Positions 12,252-24,170 of a stretch of DNA of 64,000 bases are shown piece by piece. This DNA comes from Pohlia nutans. Lineage: Eukaryota > Streptophyta > Bryopsida > Bryales > Mniaceae. The position numbers and the translations under genes are program-made. The stretch is from assembly GCA_022496805.1 (NCBI GenBank), contig CM040085.1, positions 26,503,811 to 26,567,810 of the forward strand, read 5' to 3'. Positions within the stretch are counted from its first letter, which is position 1. Each line of letters opens with the position of its first letter. The notes under the pieces are model-generated. The model saw nothing but the letters and a program-made list of their open reading frames with translations. It had not been told where the DNA came from and ran no database searches.

Positions 12252-12610
12252 TAGAGTTATTCGTAAACTAAAGGGTTGAGTGGGCCTTAGTTTGATTTAA
12301 ATTTGGAATAATGAAAATTATTGAGAGAAGTTTTAGGGAATCAAAAGAATGGGTGAGTGGGGACGGTTTAAGTATATATAGCGAGAATCTATTGCCAAAA
12401 AAGGGGCTAGCAATGAGCTTCTTCATGTATGAAGGTGAATAATAGAAACTTCGATGAGAAGTTTTTTAGCGCCGATTTTGGTGCTTTCAAAGTTTGCATC
12501 CATAGTTTTTTCTAGTGTCCGACACATGTTCTTTTTTGAGGATTAACATGACTATTCACTCAAACTATGGTCCACTCACCCACATTTAAAGGACTTTACG
12601 GATAACTCTA
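12252..12610. mobile_element. TA-flanked MITE, left half of an inverted pair
   Basis: A 359-bp unit (including flanking TA) begins TAGAGTTATTCGTAAA and ends TTTACGGATAACTCTA. It has its own terminal inverted repeat GAGTTATCCGTAAA and TA at each end, as for Tc1/mariner-type MITEs. It is the mirror image of the unit at 12619-12978. Confidence 0.65.
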
Positions 12611-12618
12611 ATATATAT

Positions 12619-12978
12619 TAGAGTTATCCGTAAAGTCCCTCAAAAGTGGGTGAGTGGACCATAGTTTGAGTGAATAGTGACATTAATTCTCAAAAAAGAA
12701 CATGTGTCGGGTACTAAAAAAAAACTGTGGATGCAAACTTTGAAAGCACCAAAATCGGTGCTAAAAAACTTCTCACCCAAGTTTCTATTATTCACCGTCA
12801 CACATGAAGAAGGTCATTGCTAGCCCCTTTTCTGGCAATAGATTCTCGCTATATATACCTAGACCGTCCCCACTCACCCATTCTTTTGATTTCCTAGAAC
12901 TTGTCTCAATAGTTTTCGTTTCTCCAAATTTTAGTCAAACCAAGGCCCACTCAACCCTTTAGTTTACGGATAACTCTA
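12619..12978. mobile_element. TA-flanked MITE, right half of an inverted pair
   Basis: An inverted copy of the preceding unit, separated from it only by about 8 bp of alternating A/T. It runs from TAGAGTTATCCGTAAAG to CCTTTAGTTTACGGATAAC near its right end, followed by TCTA. The two halves can form a hairpin of about 355 bp per arm. Confidence 0.65.
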
Positions 12979-13089
12979 TTGCATAAGCAAAAAAAATAGA
13001 AGAAGCAGGCTGGTGAGCTTCAAGAGAAAGCGTTTGGATGTAGTAGACACAGAATGAGAATGTTGCGTTTCCACGGATGCATGTGAATA

Positions 13090-13473
13090 ATGTTGAGCCC
13101 AAGTCTGATTGAACCATTTTTGTTTCGCTCTTTGGCACAGACAGAATGGTGTTCTTTTTTCTTCGGTGGAGTAACTCAAGAAGTGCACACGGTGCTCAAG
13201 AGAGAGGCAGCGGTTTGCCCTCTGTGCAAGTCCCCAGCATCTCTGGTGGAGTATGACAATGTGCTTCGCCTTTTCTTCGTCCCTGTGTGGAAGTGGAGTG
13301 GCGATGCCCCAGCAATCAAATGCACTTCCTGTCCATTCTTGATGCCTCTTGACAAATTCAACCACCTCGGCAAACAAGGTGACCAAATTCCTCACCTGCA
13401 ATGCTGGTCTTGTTTGTCACCTGTTGAATCTGCAAGCTTCAAGTTCTGTCCTTATTGTGGAGCTTCTCTGTGA
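13090..13473 (+). CDS. Small zinc-ribbon protein, 5' end uncertain
   Basis: The exon encodes up to 127 residues with four CxxC pairs (about C43/C46, C78/C81, C105/C108, C120/C123), enough for two zinc ribbons. The last pair lies in FCPYCGASL at the C-terminus. The order FFFGGVTQEVHTVLK, then CPLC, LVEYDNVLRLFFVPVWKW and CPYCG, matches from memory a conserved family of short eukaryotic zinc-ribbon proteins of unknown function found in plants and fungi. A good 3' splice site (TTTGGCACAG, ending 13140) is in phase with the codon at 13141. The true start may therefore lie in an upstream exon, and residues 1-17 here may be intron. The MITE pair at 12252-12978 would then sit in or near the first intron. 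Metal binding is inferred; no catalytic motif is present. Confidence 0.75.
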   Translation: MLSPSLIEPFLFRSLAQTEWCSFFFGGVTQEVHTVLKREAAVCPLCKSPASLVEYDNVLRLFFVPVWKWSGDAPAIKCTSCPFLMPLDKFNHLGKQGDQIPHLQCWSCLSPVESASFKFCPYCGASL

Positions 13474-13486
13474 CTCATTTGTTCTT

Positions 13487-13610
13487 TCATGCTTTACACT
13501 TTTGTAATAGGGTAATCAATCATCTCCAGGGGATTGCAAGAATAATCATCCAAGGGGGATTATCTTGCAATCCTTGAGGGAGGATTGATTGTCCCAGCGT
13601 AAAGCATGAG
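13487..13610. other. Hairpin of about 124 bp beyond the zinc-ribbon stop codon
   Basis: Nested inverted repeats: TCATGCTTTAC pairs with GTAAAGCATGA at the outside, and GGATTGCAAGAATAATC pairs with GATTATCTTGCAATCC inside, with a short loop. It lies about 14 nt after the stop codon, so it would be part of the 3' UTR. It may be a small MITE, a foldback RNA or a miRNA-like precursor. Confidence 0.55.
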
Positions 13611-14912
13611 ATCATGGAATGTATTCCAGGCGTACATGTTGATCACGGGAAAGCTTGTGAAGTTGCTGCTGCAAGGTACTGGGTTCCAATCCCAACTGTC
13701 AATTAGGGTTCACAAGTTTGTAATCCTTGTTATGACCATTTTCCCTTGGTCGGGGGAATTATGAGAAATTACATCCTGTAGATAGAAAGGAGCTTTTTGC
13801 CTTGAGGGCTTCACATGTAGATGCATATTCTTATGCTGACTATGCTTTGATTGAATAAAGCAAATGCAGCAAAAAGTTTTTGGGTTGTGTTGTTTTGGGT
13901 TATGGTTTTGAACTAGAGTCTACCCTTAATAGGGTTATGTAAGTTTTGTCACTGTGCATCATGACATGGGACCTTAAACAAAGAGACTCTTAATGGACAC
14001 CAGTCTCCAATAGAAAATGGAGTTATTTCTCTTTCTTCTCAAAAGTTGTGTGTTAAACCCTGTGATGCTATGCAATGAATGGAAACTATAATCAATGTGC
14101 AATGATTTGATCTAAACACATAAGTGTCTGCATGTTTTGGGCCAAGATGAGCATTTTATAAGTTAGCTCGTTTGATCAAATCGGCTAGCACGCAGAATAG
14201 CGGTCATTTGTATATCACAAATCCTACGGAACGGAGCAAGTAGGGTTTGTGATAAGGCTAGAATGGTTGTGTAAGTTGTTTTTCTTAGGATTGGGTTAAA
14301 ATATTAGGGTTTAGGGTCTATAGGAGTTGATCACATTGACCTTTATAAATACGTTAATCACATTTATAAATATATTGAGGTCTGCTATTCTACATGCCTT
14401 CCATGAAATTCAAGGCTTACGGCTTGAGTTTTTCACATATATAATGAATTAGAAATTCTATGGAGAAAAAGGAATTAGATGAATGCTAATGTTCAAAAAC
14501 AGATTGAGATAAAGAAAATGGAGAGAATAGATTCTTGTGAGTATGTATTGAACAATGACGTTGTGATATTGTATGAGTGGAGTGTATTATTGCCATGGTG
14601 GATCTTAATTTTGTTGCAATAAAATACACACATGTTTCCATTTCCATGTAAAGTTTCTTTGTTGTACCTAACTCAATTGGGACACAAGTGGTCCTTTTTG
14701 CTATGAATTTGAATTGTATTGTATGATATGTTGATATTGTATAGTGTGTTGATTTGATGATAGATTGTATTGTTCTTTTACATATGAAGAATTTCTAATT
14801 TTATTTATTGGATTGCTCTACCAAGGATGCATGGAAGTGGTCTGTGCTTTTTTAATTGGTGGAGAACTAAATTTTAGGACCAGCCCAACTCTGCATGGAA
14901 GGAGGCCCTTGG
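13611..14912. other. Downstream and intergenic DNA
   Basis: Probable remainder of the zinc-ribbon 3' UTR up to about 13860 (AATAAA-like signal TTGAATAAAGC at about 13851). Beyond that the DNA is AT-rich and no gene was recognised. Confidence 0.45.
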
Positions 14913-15126
14913 TACCGTAGTACCATAGCTAGGTCTCCTAAAATTAATTAAAAAAAAACAAAATGTAAAAAATCAAAATTTATGAGGACAAAAAAACAAA
15001 AATAGAATAAATTATTTTTAGCTATAGTTTGATATTTTAAAGATATTTTGGGCCATTTTGGATAATTTCGGGCCATTTTCAATTATTTTTTTGCTCATAA
15101 ATGAATATGAAGAAATTCGTTTTTTT

Positions 15127-15824
15127 CTCGGGGAAGTCTTTGTCAAGAATTTAGATAACTATGAGAGAACAAATATAGGGTGTCTTTTATTCATTTGAGA
15201 TAGAACTTATAAATTTATAGAAGTAATATAGGGTGTTTTAAGACCAATTTGAGAATATTTTAGAAATATTCTTAGAATATATATGAAATACACTCTAAAT
15301 ATACTATAAATAGTAGAGTATTTCAATTATTTCATAGCCCCCATTAAATACCCTTTGTACGCTCATATGTCCCGGGGAGTGCACTTAAAGTGAAGATTAG
15401 AAATACACGTGAGTGCATTTTAATAGCATACCCCCTACAATACTTGGCCTCAAAATAGTTTTTAAATTAAGATTTTTTAGGGGCTAAATCATTACGTATA
15501 TATCTATCATTTGATATAAATTTCAGGACCAAATGTTTCTAAAATCCTATAAAAGAAATGATAGAAGTTTGCACTAAAATGTGTTGTTTTTCGCTTCAAA
15601 AATCAATTAAAAATATGTACAAGTGATTATTTTTTGAAATTTATACAACAAGAACTTTAGATTGTGTTTAACAACTGCATATTTTTTTTTACAATTTTTA
15701 GGTGATTTTTTAGTATGTACATAGGGGGGTGAAAAGTACGCACTCACGTGATTCCTAGTCTTAACTTTAAGTGCACTCCCCGGGTCATATGTACCCAAAA
15801 TTTACACTAAGTGACTTCCCTGAG
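15127..15824. mobile_element. hAT-like MITE, middle level, interrupted
   Basis: Flanked by a perfect 8-bp duplication GTTTTTTT (15119-15126 and 15825-15832). The ends are CTCGGGGAAGTC and inverted CTCAGGGAAGTC. Without the insertion at 15371-15784 it is about 276 bp. A related uninterrupted copy lies at 31868-32202 in the opposite orientation. Confidence 0.7.
15371..15784. mobile_element. hAT-like MITE, innermost level
   Basis: A 414-bp element with a perfect 21-bp terminal inverted repeat starting CCCGGGGAGTGCACTTAAAG. It is flanked by a perfect 8-bp duplication TCATATGT (15363-15370 and 15785-15792). The related copy at 31868-32202 shows the unoccupied site with a single 8-bp target, which confirms the boundaries. 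Confidence 0.8.
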
Positions 15825-16203
15825 GTTTTTTTAGGAACAAACCTTATTTATCAAAAAAATATTAAATATTTGTTGAGGGGTGGCGACCCAACTATGGTAC
15901 TATGGTATATGTTGGAAATCAATGTTTCAATTTTAGTTGCAAAATAAATTCAACAAAATGCTACTAGTTGCATGTATTATAGATCATACACTTTGATTTT
16001 GTTAGGTACTGAAAGCATCTTCAATCCAAAGCATAAAGAAGGGCAGTACCAATATAATAGTGACAAAACCTCAGTAAATGCGTTCCAATGCAGACATTAT
16101 AAAAAGAAGTATTGTGCAGGCCACAACTCATTTGGCCTTTCTCACGGCAAAGTTTTATTATTTGTTGAGCACATAGTAATGAAAGTCTAAACCATCTTTG
16201 TTC

Positions 16204-16449
16204 CCCGGGGGGTGCACTCTTTTATTAAACCCTGGAATCATGTGCGTTCATAACCCCCTTTAAAATACCCCTTCTACAATTAGTATATTCTTATATTTGT
16301 TCATGTGTATATATAAAATGTAAAAATATAGCCCTATTTTCAGCCCTAAATATGCTTCTTCTATGTATACATAGTACGGTAGTGTTCAAATTAATCCCCC
16401 TCTTGTGCACTCACGCGATTCTTCACACATAAAAGAGTGCACCCCCGGG
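16204..16449. mobile_element. hAT-like MITE related to 15371-15784
   Basis: A 246-bp element with termini CCCGGGGGGTGCACTCTTTT and its inverse. Flanks are CTTTGTTC and CTTTGCTC, an 8-bp duplication with one mismatch. It shares CCCGGGG(A/G)GTGCACT ends and TGCACTCACGCGATTC-like internal sequence with the element 420 bp upstream. Confidence 0.7.
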
Positions 16450-16978
16450 CTTTGCTCCAATGGTGGCACCAAAATAAAAACCAATCCGAGAACCAATCAA
16501 ATGTACTTTTACAGAAAATAGCATGCTTGTTGTTGCTCCCTTGGTTGGGTTTATACTCATCAACTTGCACATCAAAATTAAGGGACTAAAATTATCCAGA
16601 GCATATGGGCTTTAGTGTACCCTGATACCAGTCCTATTTTTTTAGGCTACGAAAAGCTAAATTACACCATAATTTTCTCTTTGGTGACAGCTCCTTACAA
16701 AATTTGGGTGTAAAAACCAATGATTGTAGCCATATATTCTACGTAGAAATATTCAATGGAGCCATATAACTTTTTACATCTCTATAAATGTTTATATATG
16801 TCATCCTGACATTCTTTTATGCATCCTTTGTTTGTTGCCAGAGAAATGGAATATATTGAGGATGTTGTTGCTAAACTTTGAATACCAGTTCAACGAGCAT
16901 TCAAGGAGAAGACCAAAATCATTCAATGTTGCTTATTTGGCACAATGTCTTGAAACTTTTGTATTAGAGCTCCAACTA
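16450..16978. other. AT-rich intergenic DNA
   Basis: Nothing recognised on either strand. Confidence 0.5.
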
Positions 16979-17712
16979 TTAACCCCTAAAGGTTGGGCCT
17001 ATGACCATGGAATCATGTTTTATCTGTCACACTCAATTTTGCTACTAAAAATAATACCAGAATTCAAATTTATATTTTTAGTAGATGAAGTCACATGTCT
17101 ACTACAAATCATGATTTTTTCATAAATTTTGGTGAAAATTCGAAATTACTATGGTTTTATGAAGTGATTGTAAAGAAAATCTATATCAATTACAAAATGT
17201 ACTAGAAAATTCCGATTTTTTTACCGGAGGTGTAAATTACAATGAAGAAAAATTTAGTTGATGAAAATCATCCGTGTATCTAAATTTAGAAATTTTGCTA
17301 CACCTTGGTGATACCTACCGAACTTGTAACTACAATAAAACACTCAATTTTCAAAATTTTCCAAAAATTCAAAGTGGAGTAGAAACTAGACTTGGCAAAC
17401 TTCATTTTATTAGTTAAGCTCAAATGCAATGGAACTCATTTTCATGGCCTAAATTTAGTTTAAGTAGAACAAGCCAAAAAAATCAAAATACACTACACGG
17501 TGAACCGTTTTTACAACTCTTTTTGTAGTTGGGACCCCATGTACAATCTAAAAATAGATTGAATGATTTAAATTTAACTTGAAGGGGTTGCATCACCAAG
17601 CAAAGCCCTTCACATAAAGAATTGGATGGAAATCATCCATGCAGCAGTTGGAATTGAATAGTCGACTTCATTTATAAGCCATTTTTTGGTCTTGCCGGCA
17701 GTTAGGGGTTAA
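16979..17712. mobile_element. piggyBac-like non-autonomous element (TTAA)
   Basis: A 734-bp element with TTAA at 16979-16982 and 17709-17712, left end CCCCTAAAGGTTGG, right end inverted CCCCTAACTGCCGG. The terminal repeat is short (about 9 bp) and the interior is non-coding. Confidence 0.65.
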
Positions 17713-19198
17713 CCAATTTTGTTCCTATATTGCTTAATTGCTTGTTACTAATACAATTGTCGCCATTCAAATGCACCTTTTGGAAATTTTAGATCACCAT
17801 TGTATGACATGAATCTAACTAAACTCAGACCAATGTAGCGAGCTAATTTAACCCAAAAAATCACAAAGTTGCCACAAGAGCACTGTCTGATGTTTAGAGA
17901 TATTGTACCCATGTGGGCATTATCTCAAAAACCAAAAAAGAAGCCCTGCCTGATACCATAACATGCAATAGCCTTCATGCTCACTACCTTTCTTTCATGC
18001 ACACTACTCATCACCTTGAGCCTCCACCTGTCCACTTAACTACTCATGAAGTACAGTTGGGTGTGGAATATGCCACACCATCTACTGTAGAGCCAAGGCA
18101 AGAACAGTGCATGCTACTGAATGTTATGACCCAGAATGCATTGAAGGATGCTCTGAATGAATGTCCATGCTGAGAATCCTGTCAATGCAACACTCAGCTG
18201 GCTGTGAATGGAATAATCACCCAAGTGCATCTCCGCTTCCTCACACAAATGAATGCTCAAAGCAGGACGACAAGAATTTCAGCGTCCAGAGCTGTCCATG
18301 CCCTGTCAGGGTGTGCATTGTTTCCATCATTTTAGAGCATGCCCAGCAGCAGAGAAAAGTACCAATCAAACGCCAATTTAAGAGAGGTTTGGGGTAAACA
18401 TGACCCCAACAGCAGTAGAAAAGCATCCGCCAAACACTAAAATAGCTTGGTGGTGGCTTTTATTTGAGTTCAGGACGCCATATACTCCTCTCTTGGCGGC
18501 TTTGATTTTCTGACGCTAAGCATGGGAACCAACTAAGCAAGGGGACAATCACAGCATGGGGAGGGACTAGCACGGAATGAGCATGTGACACATGGTGTTG
18601 CAATAATTAGCTCACTACAGTAACTTGTTATTATACTCCCTCATGCACTGGATCTTACACATGCGCTCTTTTTTTGGGGATTTCCAATATTTGCCAATAT
18701 CTTTGGTTTGAGAAAATAAGCTTGCTGCTGGGGTAGTATGCAGGCCGCCCCCTCCAATTCTCATTGAATCCCAAATCAGAGATGACGTTGGGGTGGGGGT
18801 TTTCCCTCTCACTGCTGGGAATGCTCTTAGGCCTGTCACAATTATAGTTGGTGAAAGGTAAATGCGCACTATTGCACAGCACTAACTTCGTTGGATTCAA
18901 TCTGCTGAAATTATAAAGGTATAGGTTGCAATCCATGCCTGTGAGGGCCCATCGATCTGCCCATACAAAGTAGCCTGAAATGAATTCTTTTCGTATTAAT
19001 AAGTGGGGGAGATTGCAAGAATGACTTGTCTTGTTTTCTGACACATGTTATGGGCCTGAACTGTTTTCATGTTACAGTCCAATTGCAAAACTGCATCAGT
19101 GGGCACCTTGCATCAGTGGGCACCTTAAATAGATTATGATTTTTATATTTATAATTGAATAATGATAGTACTCTTGAAGCGATGTCACACAGAGATAT
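17713..19198. other. Intergenic DNA with a moderately GC-rich island
   Basis: 17930-18880 has clearly higher GC content than its surroundings and several 80-130-codon frames on both strands. None continues convincingly or shows a domain. It may be a decayed gene or a non-coding transcript; nothing more can be supported. Confidence 0.35.
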
Positions 19199-19745
19199 TT
19201 AACCCCTAAACGTCCAGGCATCCAGTTTCTGGACGTTTGTTGGTCAAACCCAATTTTGATCTTGAAGACGACTTTTGTTGCTAATACACCCAACTAAGAA
19301 AATGAAGTTTATTAAGTCTAGTTTGAACTCCACTTTTCAAATCTTAAAAATTCCAATTATTGAGTATTTTATTGCTTGTGCAAGCTTTGTAGCTCAAGGT
19401 TTGAATTACACTACATAGGATGTTCACCTTTCGAATTTCAAAATTTAAATAAAAAATTTCTATGGAAAACATATCATGTGATTCTCCATTGTAATTTGTA
19501 CCTGCTCCCAAAAAAATATTAAATTTTTAAAGCTTTTTTGTAATAAAAATTAATTTTTGAAGTATTTGACTTAAAAATTTGTTAAAAAGGCCGTATTAAA
19601 TCAAAAAAATCTGAAAATTTCAAGACTGATAGGAAACATTCAATTCCATGCATGAAAAATATTACAAAATATATTTTGATAAATCTTGAAGGCTAAATTG
19701 TGTAGTTTGACTTTCCTACAAAGGAGTGGTACGTTTAAGGGTTAA
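19199..19745. mobile_element. piggyBac-like MITE (TTAA target site)
   Basis: A 547-bp element with TTAA at both ends, left end CCCCTAAACGTCCAG, right end inverted CCCTTAAACGTACC. Directly inside the left end a 10-bp stem, AAACGTCCAG/CTGGACGTTT, can form. Confidence 0.75.
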
Positions 19746-20293
19746 AACTGGACTATCGGACTGGAAAAGTGATGGGGAGTGCTCCCTTTCTCAATAGAGA
19801 TAGGTCCCTAATTTTTCTAAAGTGCTCTTATTCCACGCATAAATAAATTAAGATTTTTTGAAAGATTGAATTTTGACCATTGTACTAGAATTTCTACTTT
19901 AGAAGGTAAAAATAATTTTGAATTCAGTTTAAAGGATTTGAGTAGGTTAAACATCATCTCTACAAGGTCATTTTAAAAACTCATTTTTACAACATCATCT
20001 TTACAACGTTATCTTTCCAACATCATGTTTTCAAAAGTGAGTTTTTAAAATCAAAAGATAATAAAAGCTAAAACAAATCAACCAAAAAGGTAAAAATGAC
20101 CTCAATTGAAAAACACTATTTTTCACTTGAAAATTGCACTTTTTGTGTTTACTTTATTGTGCTTGTCCCCCTATGCAAAAAATTCTAAGCATCCACTGTA
20201 GCTCCACTGGAGCTCACACTGTTTATGCATTGGCTTACCTTAGATACTTGGCAATGTCAAGTGTGGCTTTTACATCCAAGATGTGAAATTCTC

Positions 20294-22533
20294 TTAACCC
20301 CTAAACGCCCACGAGCACACATTGTGTCCAAAAATAAATTTATTACTTTAGTAACTTATTTGGATCTCATAAATTTGACTCAATGTTAACTAGAGAATTG
20401 TAGATGTTCGTTACAAGAACACCAAAGTCCTTCAAGATGTGCAATTACGTTGATCGATTCACCTGAAAAAAATTAAAACGACGGCGCATGTGAACTTGGG
20501 ACATGGTAGTTAGGAAGGTTGATGACTTGGATACCGGCCCCTCCCGGTTCCCGAGTACTGTCAGCAACGTTGTGGGATCTATACATCAAGAAACCCTTGC
20601 AGAGGCTTTGATCTTGCTTCCACTGAACGCTGGTAGATGCTTACCACGGCAAGATCCACGTATGTGATGTGTGTCTTGAGTCGGGGGTGCAATCGGCTTC
20701 CGCTGCGACAAGTGCAACTTCAACAGTTATCCCAAGTGCCTCAAATTGTGCTTCATCTCAAGTACCAAAACCCGCACAATTTCTCTGTCCTCGATCAAAT
20801 CAATGGTGCATCATCAAGGGAGTTTTTTGTGCTCTAGACATTCGAGGAATCTTAGCACGTTTTGGAGTTTTTATAAAGAAGCTAGGATATCATTTTGTTT
20901 CTCTCTTTTTTGTTGTGAAGATACGTGCAAATACGTGAGCTTCATCTTGCGATTTGCAAAAGCCCATAATGCGACAATTTCTTTCGAGTTTAGAGTGAGA
21001 AATAGTTTGATATTGCTTTTGGGTTCTGTTGTAGAGGTAGTGCGGAGGGAGATGGGCCAACACACAATTGCACCGCCGCACCAAAATTCATACTCAGTGC
21101 TCAACCTAATGATCTTGGTGTTTTTCTTGATTTTTGGACTGCTACTGAAGTAAGTTTAGGATTTCCTTTTCACTCTCAAGATTGAAAGTGCTGTCAATAA
21201 ATTCACTAAATTCACATAAGCACTCTAGAGTGTTTGGCAGAATTGCTCTTGTTAAAAATGGAGACAATCATGACCCGTCATGTATCAAATTTTAATTATT
21301 TTTTTAAACATGAGTACCTGGTGTATGGAAAAAATCAATATCCACATAACAATGAGTGGGTGGACTGGATGCGCAGGCAACCAATTAATGCTTTCTTACC
21401 AGAGAGTTAGAGCCATGGACCTCGAACAAAAACAATGGAGCGAATTCGTAAGCAAGTGAAGATGAGATGCTTACCAGTCAAAACAACGGCGTGATTGTCT
21501 TTGCAGATGAGAATAAGACTGCCCTTCTGGAAGAGGTAGGAGTCGTTGGTTGTTGTGCAACTGTCGGATCCGACAGTTCAAAATTTGGGACCAAATGCTT
21601 CTTCGCAAGGGAGTGAAGAGACGAGAACTCTTGGAAGCAAGCAGAGAGAGAGGGCAGGGTTGTCATCGCTGCAACTGGCACACATATCATCCCTACACTA
21701 GTTTATGTATCTCAGTTGCTCAAATTCATTGAAGATACATGTCTCCATTCAACTTCGGAGAACAACAATCCCAGTTTGAATGCCGTGTGTAGAGGTGTTT
21801 CCAATCATGCGACATGATTGCTGGAGAGTTTTTTCAGTCAAATACTAACTTACTGATGAAGATAAGCTACAATGGAGTTTTGATTCAAGCAAGGAGCCCT
21901 TCCAGTCTTTCAAATTTACAACCACACATATTCATGTACACTTTATTCACAACACGTACACTCACTGCTCTTCTCTTGCATCTCTCTTCTATGTTGTTTG
22001 TTTAGGGTTTAAATGTCACGAGAATCGGATATTGTCGTCTCTTCTTGTGATTTGCATTTGGTGACGTTGTGACAAACCAATGCTCAAAGCAAGTTGCTGA
22101 TATAAATAACCGGTTGGTCTAGTCATCTCCAAGAATTGCACATGAACATCAATCTTTTGGAATCAATCATTGTTGTTGTGTTCAATTTTAGAACTCCATT
22201 TTTTGTGAGCACCTAGATACAACACATCTTTGTATGCCTTTGAAATTTAAAATGCTAATCATAGCTCTAGAATTTATGAGAAGTTTTGCAGTGACTGACC
22301 TGTTGAAATTGCTCAAAATTTCAGAAAACAACTCATGATCAAACCTTATAATTATGTAATCCATACGATAGATTGTCCTGAAAATTGATATACATTCTCA
22401 AGACTAAGTCCTCTTTGAGATTCAATGGTGAAATTTCCTACATGAAGACCAATTGAGAGAGAAAGTTGCATTCTTGAAAGCGTCACAAAAAGTAATAAAA
22501 TTTTAGAAATGAGCATGGTCGTTTAGGGGTTAA
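20294..22533. mobile_element. 2.24-kb piggyBac-like element, degenerate
   Basis: TTAA at 20294-20297 and 22530-22533; both ends read CCCCTAAACG inward. It is the largest TTAA element here and near the size of autonomous piggyBac elements (about 2.5 kb), but no intact transposase is present. At 20667-20760 the + strand holds closely spaced Cys codons in two frames (CDVC, then FRCDKCNFN..PKCLKLC after a shift). These could be remnants of the C-terminal cysteine-rich domain of a piggyBac transposase. The tract VDDLDTGPSR at about 20525 recurs as VDDLVTGGRG at about 54990, next to another TTAA end. The catalytic DDD region is not seen. Confidence 0.55.
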
Positions 22534-23690
22534 ACCATTTCAACATCATATTCATTAAAATGAGAGATTGGGAGCCTCTCAAAATAACATTGTGCATTTG
22601 TAGGTTCAAAAACTGAAGTAGAGTTGAAATAAATTTGAGTTGAGTAGAACTCAATTTTGTAGTTGTTAGCTGCAATTTTCATTAAAAAAAGAATTTTAGA
22701 TGGCCAAAGTGTCTCCCACAAATTATAATTAACAGTAATAATAGTAATCTCCTATATAAGTGCGTATTGTGTCCCTTTTTGAACACCAAGGCATAATGTG
22801 AATGATTGGTGGTAAGAGGCTATTTATCTCATTTAAATGGGTCGGGTTAAATTTCCATTGAATTTGTATGAGCGGGGACGAGATAAGCATGATTTGGAGT
22901 AGTTTAGTGAGCTTTATGTACAGGTAAGAAAGTTTTAACAACCAACTAGCCCCATTCCCAAAATTGTGACAAGTGCTTAGTGAATTAAGAGAATAAAAAT
23001 TGTTCCTGTCTATTACCAATTTTTTCTACTTGCACTCTATTTTCAAAAGAAATTTATAAAATGAAATGAAAAGAAAATAAAATGACATCAACATAGATAC
23101 AAGTCAATATATAATGTAACTATAAACATATTAAATACTACATTTAAGTGCACTTATTGCATATAGTGTTTCTTACAATGTAAAAAAGTAATTCCAATAG
23201 AAATTTATAAAATTGAATCATTGTACTCCAATATGTACCAAGTACTTGACAACACGCAATATAATTTTATATAAAATCATCTCTAATTATATAGAGGAAA
23301 AAATAAAGAATAAAATATCAAAGAGAAACTATGAACATAGCTTTCAAAAATTACAAAGTATATCTATAGTATCTCATACATGCACTATCAAAATTGTACT
23401 AAGCCAAAATTCGATCAATAACACCAATACTAAACAACGTAATTTTAAGAACACATTTCACTATGTCTTTCTTGATCATAGACTTCCATACTTTGATGAG
23501 AAAATTTGTCTCTTGCTAGTCCCGATTATGGATCTTGTCCACTTTCCAACACAATCCTTTGGCAAAGTCCCACCTCCAATATAACTCTTAAGCATTTTAA
23601 TCTTGTGACCTGGGCCAAAAAGATTAAACAAGTACACAATTAGAATGTGTCGAATTAGTGAAAGGATTAGACAAGGCACTTAAAATCTAT
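22534..23690. other. AT-rich intergenic DNA
   Basis: Open frames here (96 and 123 codons) are AT-driven and lack any recognisable motif. No element ends were found. Confidence 0.45.
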
Positions 23691-23697
23691 ACAAACT

Positions 23698-24170
23698 TCA
23701 TATGATCATCAGTTGAATGAAGGGCAACAAAAGGTCACGCACCATCCAAAAAGATGGAAATAGATAATTGTAGAGCTGCCCTAAATAAATATTATCCTCA
23801 ACAAACTCCTCACTGTCTTCATCAAGTATTTCTTCCTCCATTGTTTGATTCAAATAAAAGGCCATAAATCGTCCTTCAATGCTATAGACAATTGATTTGG
23901 CTCTTTTAAAGTTTCCTTCACTAACCGCCAATATAAGATCAAATTCTCAAATTGTCTCATGCACTCCCCACTTCCATCTTCATCGCATAATACTTCCAAA
24001 TATTCGATGAACCCAAATAACCTCTTGTAAATGTCATACACGCTCTACATTGGAGGACAATAGACATCCACTACCAATGAGGCTATAAACTCCGTTTTCT
24101 TTAATCCTCTTGCACAATCTGATTCCTTTACTTTCCTCTAGCAGCCAATCACTATCTGTTTGGTATATAG
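23698..24170 (-). pseudogene. Decayed coding fragment, unknown protein
   Basis: Two overlapping frames on the - strand read as parts of one acidic protein broken by frameshifts. One runs upstream through VYDIYKRLFGFIEYLEVLCD and CMRQFENLI; the other continues as EGNFKRAKSIVYSIEGRF, NQTMEEEILDEDSEEF and YLGQLYNYLFPSFW. The composition is protein-like, with few stops, yet no single frame is intact. I do not recognise the family. It lies about 600 bp outside the left arm of the large inverted repeat. Confidence 0.4.

Larger units (their letters stand above)
14913..15907. mobile_element. Outermost element of a three-level nest
   Basis: Inverted ends TACCGTAGTACCATAGCTAG and, at the right, the reverse complement of TACCATAGTACCATAGTTGG. 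Removing the inner insertion (15127-15824 plus one 8-bp duplication) leaves about 289 bp. A TA target site is possible. It is AT-rich and non-coding. Confidence 0.5.

Noticed and set aside
13675..13700. GGTTCCAATCC resembling a tRNA B box
   Set aside because: No A box at the right distance and no cloverleaf can be drawn.
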